Positions 58,677-64,000 of a DNA stretch of 64,000 nt are shown one piece after another; position 1 is the stretch's first letter; every line of letters starts with the position of its first letter. The notes under the pieces are model-generated. The model saw nothing but the letters and a program-made list of their open reading frames with translations, made no database searches and was not told where the DNA came from. The stretch is from Desulfobacter sp. (lineage in GTDB: Bacteria; Desulfobacterota; Desulfobacteria; Desulfobacterales; Desulfobacteraceae): NCBI GenBank assembly GCA_028768545.1, contig CP054838.1, positions 2,411,501 to 2,475,500 on the forward strand, written 5' to 3'. A program made the translations under genes and the position numbers.

Positions 58677-60236
58677 ATGACCCGCCCCATCCATGTCGTG
58701 ACCTATGATATTGGAACCACAGGTGCTAAAACCTGCCTTTTTCGCCTGGATAAAGAGTTGACCCTGGACGGGGGCTCTGAACAGCGGGTAGATGATTGGT
58801 GGCAGGCCATGTGTGAGGGGACCTGCGCTGTTTTGTCCCGGGCCGGGTCTGCCGGCATTCAGGTGGAGGCCATTTCATTTTGCTGCCAGATGCAGGCCCT
58901 GATTTTAGTGGATGAAAACGGCAAGGCCGTGCGTAACCCCATGGGATATATGGATACAAGGGCAACCCCCCTGTTTGAACAAAAATTTGCCTCAGGGTTT
59001 CCCAGAATTGAAAATCTAAATGCCCGCAAGCTGTTAACTGCGCTTTATATATCAGGCGGGGCTGCTGCCACGGCAAAGGATCCTTTGTGGAAATATCACT
59101 GGGTCAGGGAGAATGAACCCCAGGTCTTTGCCCGAGCGTATAAATGGCTGGATGTCAGGGATTACCTGGCCCTGAGGTGTACAGGCAATTTTGCCATGAC
59201 CCGGGATTCAGCCCATTTGACGTTTTTGTACAATACCCGGCCCGGACATGAAGGCTGGTCCAGGCAATTGTGCCGGATTTTTGAGGTGGACATGGACCAT
59301 CTGCCCCGGGTCGAAACAGCAGTGGACAGGGCCGGCAAGCTGACCCAAAAGGCGGCCCGGGCCCTTGGCCTTGCCCAGGGAATCCCTGTTTTTGCAGGCG
59401 GCGGGGATATCACCCTGATTCCCCTGGGCTCAGGATGCATGGATCTTTATGACACCCATGCCTATGTTGGCACTTCGGGCTGGGTGGTCTCCAATGTGGA
59501 CAAACGCATGGTGGATGTTAAAAATTTTATTGCCTCCATTTCAGGGGCCATGCCGGGTCAGTATAATTATGTAGCTGAACAGGAAACCTCAGGCCTATGC
59601 CTTCAGTGGGTCAGGGACCATTTGGCGCTGGACGAGATCGGCGTTTATATGAACGGGGCTGAAAAGCGCCTGGATCCCCTTGAAAGCAACCGCTTGTATG
59701 AGTTGATGAACCAGACCATTGACCGGGTTGATCCCGGGTCAGGCGGGGTGATTTTTACCCCCTGGCTCCACGGCAACAGATCGCCCAGGGAAGATGCCCA
59801 TGCCAGGGGGATGTTTTTTAATATCGGCCTTAATACGGGGAAAAAAGCCATGATCCGGGCAGTGGTCGAGGGGATTGCCTTTCATAAAAGATGGATGCTT
59901 GAGGCCATTGAACGAAAGGTGCCTCCCCAGAACACCCTGCGCCTGGTCGGGGGCGGCGCCAGATCAAAAATGCTTTGCCAGATTATGGCAGATGTTACAA
60001 AACACCAAATAAAGGTGCCTGAAGATCCTCAAAATGCAGGGGCGGCTGGGGCGGCCATTGTCTGTGCCATGGGGCTGAACGCCATCGGCTCTGTCGATCA
60101 GGCCAAACAGCTGATTCGGATCCAGTCTTCCCATTTGCCAAACCCTTCAGCCTCAAAGGTCTACGACCATATGTTTCCTGTGTTTAAAAAGCTTTACCAG
60201 AAAAATAAATCCTTGTTCCGGACACTTAACGCCTGA
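58677..60236 (+). CDS. FGGY-family carbohydrate kinase
   Basis: 519 aa from ATG 58677, preceded by AAAAAGGAG; a longer in-frame opening from 58329 crosses the operator region and is rejected. The N-terminal ATP-binding motif is VVTYDIGTTGAKTCLF, the substrate loop reads GYMDTRATPLF, and the C-terminal domain has RLVGGGARSKMLCQIMAD. The closest resemblance is to xylulokinase-like members, but the sugar cannot be assigned. It phosphorylates a sugar or polyol, probably feeding the divergent aldolase. Confidence 0.88.
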   Translation: MTRPIHVVTYDIGTTGAKTCLFRLDKELTLDGGSEQRVDDWWQAMCEGTCAVLSRAGSAGIQVEAISFCCQMQALILVDENGKAVRNPMGYMDTRATPLFEQKFASGFPRIENLNARKLLTALYISGGAAATAKDPLWKYHWVRENEPQVFARAYKWLDVRDYLALRCTGNFAMTRDSAHLTFLYNTRPGHEGWSRQLCRIFEVDMDHLPRVETAVDRAGKLTQKAARALGLAQGIPVFAGGGDITLIPLGSGCMDLYDTHAYVGTSGWVVSNVDKRMVDVKNFIASISGAMPGQYNYVAEQETSGLCLQWVRDHLALDEIGVYMNGAEKRLDPLESNRLYELMNQTIDRVDPGSGGVIFTPWLHGNRSPREDAHARGMFFNIGLNTGKKAMIRAVVEGIAFHKRWMLEAIERKVPPQNTLRLVGGGARSKMLCQIMADVTKHQIKVPEDPQNAGAAGAAIVCAMGLNAIGSVDQAKQLIRIQSSHLPNPSASKVYDHMFPVFKKLYQKNKSLFRTLNA

Positions 60237-60239
60237 GTC

Positions 60240-60836
60240 CTATGGGGTTTTGGGGGAGACCAGGCCTGCGGAAAGGATGGTAAAAACAGTTTCAATGATC
60301 TTGTCCATTGAGTCCTGATCCGGGTTTTCCAGGTAATGGCTGCACAAAGAATCAATGATGCCGATGATGGCCATGGCAGAGAGATGCGGGGGCAGGGGGC
60401 CTAAATACCCTTTTTCCTGGCCCTCCTTGAGCAGGGTTTCAATAAAGGTGTTAAACTGGTGACGCACCCCTTTGATCTCAACCCTGACCTGGTCGTCAAT
60501 GCCCGAAGACATTTCATTGGCATAGATTTGGGTGACTTCGCCATTGGCAATGTAAAGGCGGATCATGGTGGAAACAATGGATTTAAAATGGAGCAAAAAG
60601 GGCAGGTCTGATTCAAGCTCTTTTTCAATGGTGGTCATGATCTGGTTCAGACCCTGGGTGACTGTGGCGCCAAAGAGTTTGGACTTGCTTGAATAATTAT
60701 AGTAAAGGGTGCCCTTGGCCACCTGTGCCAATTGGGCAATTTCATCCATCTTGGCCTGGTGAAAGCCTTTTTTGGAAAAGACAATGCCTGCGGCATGTAT
60801 GATTTTTTCTTTTTTTTGCTCGTGGTTTAATGCCAT
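60240..60836 (-). CDS. TetR-family transcriptional regulator
   Basis: 198 aa. The helix-turn-helix domain is at ~8-55 (KIIHAAGIVFSKKGFHQAKM, then AQVAKGTLYYNYSSKSKLF). The helical ligand domain follows. Its start is 84 bp from the divergent HAD-IB gene, and the stop is 3 bp from the kinase stop (convergent). The three palindromes in this region match the usual size and symmetry of TetR operators, so it probably controls the kinase, the aminotransferase-aldolase pair, the HAD gene and itself. The inducer is unknown. Confidence 0.92.
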   Translation of the reverse strand: MALNHEQKKEKIIHAAGIVFSKKGFHQAKMDEIAQLAQVAKGTLYYNYSSKSKLFGATVTQGLNQIMTTIEKELESDLPFLLHFKSIVSTMIRLYIANGEVTQIYANEMSSGIDDQVRVEIKGVRHQFNTFIETLLKEGQEKGYLGPLPPHLSAMAIIGIIDSLCSHYLENPDQDSMDKIIETVFTILSAGLVSPKTP

Positions 60837-60920
60837 TTTTATTTTAAATACCTTGATTTTAGGGTGGATTTACCTGATTAATTGCAAGGATAATTATATT
60901 CGACAGGGGATTTTCTGTCA

Positions 60921-61658
60921 ATGCAAAAACTGACCAGTCAATACAAAAATAAAAATCAGAAAATTCTCAAAACCCCTGACAATAAAGGCGTGTCAGCCGC
61001 TTTTTTTGATGTGGACAATACCCTGATTCAGGGGGATACCCAGGCCATGGAAGCCTGGTTTGTGTTGAAGCAAAAAAAATTTGCCATAAAGCCTGTCCTA
61101 TGTTTTTTCCCTGTACTGGCCGCCTCTGTTTTGGCAAGGGCAGGGAGGTGTTCCCTGTGCCGCCAGAATGAAATTTATTTAAAAACCTATACCGGCAGGA
61201 CCCGAAAATCCCTTGCTGCCCAGGGCCGAAATTTGTTTGATCAGGTGGTGAGCCAGCGCTTTTTTAATCATATGCTTGCCCGAATCCAAGCCCACAAACA
61301 AAGAGGAGATGTCATTGTATTGGTCTCCGCTGCCACCAGACATCTTTTAACCCCTTTGGCCGCGGTTATTCATCCGGATGATATTTTTTGTACGGAACTT
61401 GAATTTGACCCCCAGGGCAGATGCCTGGGGCAGGCCCTGGGAAAAATCTGCATCCAGGAGAGGAAAAAAGAGATTGCCCTTTTTGTTGCCAGGGAGAAAA
61501 CGCTTGATCTCAGTGCCTCTTATGCTTACTCAGACCATCATTCAGATATTCCCTTGCTGGCCTGTGTGGGCCATCCCCATGCCGTAAATCCCACCCCAAA
61601 GCTCAAATCCCATGCCCTGAAAAACAATTGGCCTGTGCTTGAAAAAAAGGATCTTTAA
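60921..61658 (+). CDS. HAD-IB family phosphatase
   Basis: 245 aa. Motif I is FFDVDNTLIQGDT (~30-42), motif II SAATRH, motif IV YSDHHSDIPLL, with the capping segment typical of HAD-IB (SerB-like) enzymes. It resembles phosphoserine-phosphatase-like and 1-acyl-glycerol-phosphate-linked HADs. The first 25 residues are polar and may not be translated. It is divergent from tetR with a palindrome at its start, so it is probably in the same regulon. Confidence 0.8.
   Translation: MQKLTSQYKNKNQKILKTPDNKGVSAAFFDVDNTLIQGDTQAMEAWFVLKQKKFAIKPVLCFFPVLAASVLARAGRCSLCRQNEIYLKTYTGRTRKSLAAQGRNLFDQVVSQRFFNHMLARIQAHKQRGDVIVLVSAATRHLLTPLAAVIHPDDIFCTELEFDPQGRCLGQALGKICIQERKKEIALFVAREKTLDLSASYAYSDHHSDIPLLACVGHPHAVNPTPKLKSHALKNNWPVLEKKDL
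60929..60942 (+). promoter_or_regulatory. Palindromic TetR-type operator, copy 3
   Basis: ACTGACCAGTCAAT, one mismatch from the palindrome, 93 bp from the tetR start on the other strand. It lies within the first codons of the HAD-IB frame, so it may mark the shared control region or indicate a later HAD start. Confidence 0.6.
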
Positions 61659-61824
61659 AGGGGGTAATCCGGCTTAATAAATATATTGATGATATCAAAA
61701 TGGTTTTGACTTTTAAGTGTAGTTTACCGATATTCATGTTCGAAAAGATTTATATTATTCTCTGGGTTTTTGGGTTTGCAAGGAATCAGGGATTTAATGT
61801 ATATTGTTTCCTTTTCCAAATGCA

Positions 61825-61832
61825 GATACCAA
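61825..61832 (+). repeat. Target-site duplication, left copy
   Basis: GATACCAA directly left of the IS256-family element, identical to 63284-63291. An 8-bp duplication is usual for the family. Confidence 0.9.
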
Positions 61833-63283
61833 GGGAATGTTCAGAATTCTGTGTCACGGTTTCGGTTCCCGGATCTGCCTCAGCGCCAGCGGAAGTAAAA
61901 GTCAGGTCCGAGAATGGGCCTTCAATCAGCCACGTCGGAGGAGTTGACTTTTGCTGGAGTGGAGTTCCTGGAACCATCTTTTCCATCTGTAAATAAATCC
62001 CTATCAAATTCCCAGCTCTTTATCCAGCCGGCCTTCAAAGAAAATTGCCAACTGGGAAATTGTCAGTGACCAATTTTGAATCGGCATTGTCCATTTTTTA
62101 CTGGCGTTCTGGATCCCCATGTAAAGCAGCTTTAACAGGCTGTTCTGGTTCGGGAATGATCCCTTTGTTTTGGTCAGTTTTCGAAACTGTCGATGCACAG
62201 CCTCAATGGTATTTGTGGTGTATATTATCCGTCGAATCTCTTCTGGATATTTAAAGAAATGACTGAGGCGTTCCCAGTTGTTCCGCCAGGATTTTATCAC
62301 AATCGGGTATTTGTCATTCCATTTATTTTCCAAGATATCCAGTTCTTCTTCGACCAGATCCTTATTGACCGCTTTATAAACACGTTTTAGATCTGCCATA
62401 AATTCCTTTTTATTTTTGGAACCAACGTATTTCAATGAATTTCGGATCTGGTGGACTACGCAGAGTTGAACTTCTGTGTCCGGGAATATGGTCTCAATGG
62501 CCTCGGGTAAACCTTTTAGACCATCAACACAGGCAATCAGGATATCTTTTACCCCTCGGTTTGAAAGGTCTGTTAACACCTGCAGCCAGAAGTTCGCACC
62601 CTCATTCTCGGATATGTACAGCCCAAGAATCTCTTTGCGGCCCTCGATATTCACCCCAAGAATTGTGTAAACGGCTTTGCTGCCGACCTTTCCGTTTTCT
62701 CGTACTTTATAATGTATGGCATCAAGCCATACGATTGGGTACACATTTTCCAACGGCCTGGCCTGCCATTCTTTGACGGTATGGATGATTTTATCGGTAA
62801 TGGTGCTCAGAGTGGCATTTGAAATCTCAAGTCCATAGATTTCCTGTAAATGGGAAGCCATATCATTATAACTCATGCCCAGGCCGTAAAGGGCTATTAT
62901 CTTTCTTTCAATTTCATCGCTGAGCGTTGTCTGATGTTTTTTGACGATCTGTGGAGAGAAGGTTCCGGCCCTGTCACGCGGGGTTTCCAGCTCAAATTTA
63001 CCATCCAGGGATTTAATGGTCTTTTTGCTTTTTCCATTACGGCGGTTGGCAGAAACTTCCTGCCCGAGATGGGACTCCAACTCTCCTTCAAGAGCAGCTT
63101 CAGCAAGATTTTTGATTAATGATGTAAGGACGCCGCCCTTACCTGTGAAGGGTTTACCTTCCTGGATGCCTTTAAGGGCTTTTTGAAAATCAAATTCGGT
63201 GTTTTCTTCGGTCATGTCAGTTCTCCTTATTTAGCTGAGTATATCAGCTTTCATTCAACTGACACAGAATTTTGAACGCCCTC
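61833..63283 (-). mobile_element. Intact IS256-family insertion sequence (1451 bp)
   Basis: The ends form imperfect 23-bp inverted repeats (18 matches; shared core AATTCTGTGTC), and GATACCAA is duplicated on both sides. One complete transposase lies inside, on the minus strand. The identical target duplications mean this copy moved in as a unit and has not rearranged since. A remnant of the same element lies at 5315-5778 in the opposite orientation. Confidence 0.95.
62004..63215 (-). CDS. IS256-family transposase
   Basis: 403 aa. The DDE triad is visible: D165 (VWLDAIHYK), D231 (ACVDGLKG) and E338 (NTIEAVHRQF), with the mutator-type C-motif around C252-H255 (LCVVHQIRNS). It is full length with no damage, so probably active. 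AAGGAG precedes the ATG. Confidence 0.96.
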   Translation of the reverse strand: MTEENTEFDFQKALKGIQEGKPFTGKGGVLTSLIKNLAEAALEGELESHLGQEVSANRRNGKSKKTIKSLDGKFELETPRDRAGTFSPQIVKKHQTTLSDEIERKIIALYGLGMSYNDMASHLQEIYGLEISNATLSTITDKIIHTVKEWQARPLENVYPIVWLDAIHYKVRENGKVGSKAVYTILGVNIEGRKEILGLYISENEGANFWLQVLTDLSNRGVKDILIACVDGLKGLPEAIETIFPDTEVQLCVVHQIRNSLKYVGSKNKKEFMADLKRVYKAVNKDLVEEELDILENKWNDKYPIVIKSWRNNWERLSHFFKYPEEIRRIIYTTNTIEAVHRQFRKLTKTKGSFPNQNSLLKLLYMGIQNASKKWTMPIQNWSLTISQLAIFFEGRLDKELGI

Positions 63284-63291
63284 GATACCAA
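63284..63291 (+). repeat. Target-site duplication, right copy
   Basis: GATACCAA directly right of the IS, identical to 61825-61832. Confidence 0.9.
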
Positions 63292-63329
63292 CACTATTAA
63301 CTGTGGTTCCAGTACCTTTATATGCTTAG

Positions 63330-63470
63330 CTGAAAGAGCAGTTGAAGACAGACCCGGACTTTGTAAAGGGGATCTTGGGGCCGAAGTGGTTTGAATTGTT
63401 TTCCAAGGGGAAATTAACCTTGCAGAAGATGACCACGGACGGCCGGATTAAAAAGTTATCTGAATTATAA
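63330..63470 (+). pseudogene. C-terminal gene fragment of unknown family
   Basis: After a TAG, the frame reads DPDFVKGILGPKWFELFS and KLTLQKMTTDGRIKKLSEL to a TAA at 63468-63470, a convincing protein C-terminus with no start codon of its own. The frame is also open upstream of the TAG (VVPVPLYA), as far as the IS and beyond it. It is probably the tail of a phage-type gene. I do not recognise the family with confidence. Confidence 0.4.
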
Positions 63471-63662
63471 ATCCGTTCTCATCCTTTCATCAAGATGGGT
63501 TATTCCAAGCTCCCAACCTTCATGAGCTGATTTTTCATCAGCATAAATTGGACCACGGGCACCACAGTTATCACATTGCGCCTGAAACCCTTCCTCTGGT
63601 GATGCTTTAATTAACTGAATAACTTTATCTCTACAAAAAGGACACCCGTTTTTAGATTTCAT
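63465..63662 (-). CDS. Lar-family restriction-alleviation-like protein
   Basis: 65 aa. The pattern CPFCRDKVIQLI ... QAQCDNCGARGPIYADEKSAHEGW matches the Lar family (CPFC/CxxCGARGP with a Trp-containing helix), small zinc proteins common in phages and prophages; the founding Lar protein of Rac alleviates EcoKI restriction. Its 3' end overlaps the gene fragment from the other strand by 6 bp. It indicates prophage DNA at the right edge. Confidence 0.75.
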   Translation of the reverse strand: MKSKNGCPFCRDKVIQLIKASPEEGFQAQCDNCGARGPIYADEKSAHEGWELGITHLDERMRTDL

Positions 63663-63936
63663 ATTTGCCCCCCACTATAATATTTTTTAATTGACATGTT
63701 TCCCGATCTTAACGACACTTTTTAAGAAGGCCTTACATTTATTTTTATTTTCCAACGCGTCTGCAATTTCTGATGAGTACTGTTTTTTGGTTCATCAGAA
63801 AATCGCGTACCTGGACTGAGAAACATCACTGGGAAGGCAATAACACAGTAAGGATTTTTATGCTTGAAATGATGGTGTGAACATGATCATGTTCTAATTT
63901 TTTTGTGTTATTCGCACAAAATCGGAGAATGAATTA
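63663..63936. other. Intergenic region, no gene seen
   Basis: 274 bp between lar-like and the transposase start. AT-rich, with no terminal repeat that I can pair because the right end of the next element is outside the window. Confidence 0.4.
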
Positions 63937-64000
63937 ATGTCCACAAGCTTCATATACCATGCCTTTGGCCTTCGTGACTACTTTTATAAAACAACGCGTT
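63937..64000 (+). CDS. ISL3-family-like transposase, first 21 codons
   Basis: MSTSFIYHAFGLRDYFYKTT resembles the opening of ISL3-family transposases of the 'MSTSxLYHAFGxRGYxY' type. CGGAG precedes the ATG. The gene runs off the right edge; the identity rests on this short stretch. Confidence 0.55.
   Translation, partial: MSTSFIYHAFGLRDYFYKTTR

Overview
The window reads as a chromosomal segment of a sulfate-reducing deltaproteobacterium (Desulfobacterota) of the Desulfobacter/Desulfobacula kind. The evidence is dissimilatory sulfate respiration genes (dsrM, dsrK and the start of dsrJ at the left edge; a stand-alone sat at 41.2 kb), hypA/hypB for Ni-hydrogenase maturation, a pair of Desulfobacter-like porins, and a probable selenoprotein. 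I cannot name the species.

Layout. 1-3.4 kb (minus): RsbRD_N-type protein, dsrM, dsrK, start of dsrJ. 3.7-5.1 kb: a PagL-like lipid A deacylase and a sulfotransferase-like P-loop protein. 5.3-6.75 kb: a decayed element bounded by a 14-bp duplication of the 3' end of tRNA-Ser(GCU). It holds an IS256-family remnant, a hypothetical gene, a Com-like zinc-ribbon gene and an integrase fragment. Then come tRNA-Ser(GCU) and tRNA-Ser(UGA). 7.4-14.5 kb (plus): argS, a SPOR protein, gatC, gatA, a small protein, mutL. 14.6-20.3 kb: two TolB-like periplasmic proteins (one with FG-GAP-like repeats) flanking two paralogous porins. 20.3-21.8 kb (minus): gatB. 22-27.8 kb (plus): DUF2065 protein, queA, tgt, an aminotransferase, hypA, hypB, a MEMO-family protein; then gltX (minus).

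29.4-39.7 kb is one long plus-strand run: rpmF, acpP, rpiB, glyA, a dCMP deaminase, nrdR, ribD, ribE, ribBA, ribH, nusB, a metallo-beta-lactamase-fold hydrolase and a pabB-pabC fusion. Next are a DUF1573 gene with an in-frame TGA exactly where the family has cysteine (candidate selenoprotein), a HAD phosphatase and sat. 43.0-45.3 kb (minus) is a PiT phosphate transporter with a PhoU-like tail. 45.6-51.6 kb (minus) is the conserved translation block ffh-rpsP-khpA-rimM-trmD-SPOUT methylase-rplS-rnhB-yraN-rsmI. rlmN, a PP-loop tRNA-thiolation-like protein and nth follow.

54.7-61.7 kb is an accessory metabolic region. A cysteine desulfidase-family gene is broken by an in-frame TAG. A class II aldolase and a class III aminotransferase (broken by an in-frame TAA) diverge from an FGGY kinase. 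A TetR regulator and a HAD-IB phosphatase follow. Three near-identical palindromes (ACTGAC-CA-GTCAGT type) in the two promoter regions look like the TetR operators, so these genes probably form one local regulon. 61.8-64 kb is mobile DNA: an intact IS256-family element with 8-bp target duplications, a gene fragment, a Lar-family phage gene and the start of an ISL3-like transposase. The intact IS and its 5.3-kb remnant are inverted relative to each other and flank about 56 kb.

Best leads: the DUF1573 selenoprotein candidate, the TetR palindrome regulon, and the tRNA-Ser-bounded relic island.
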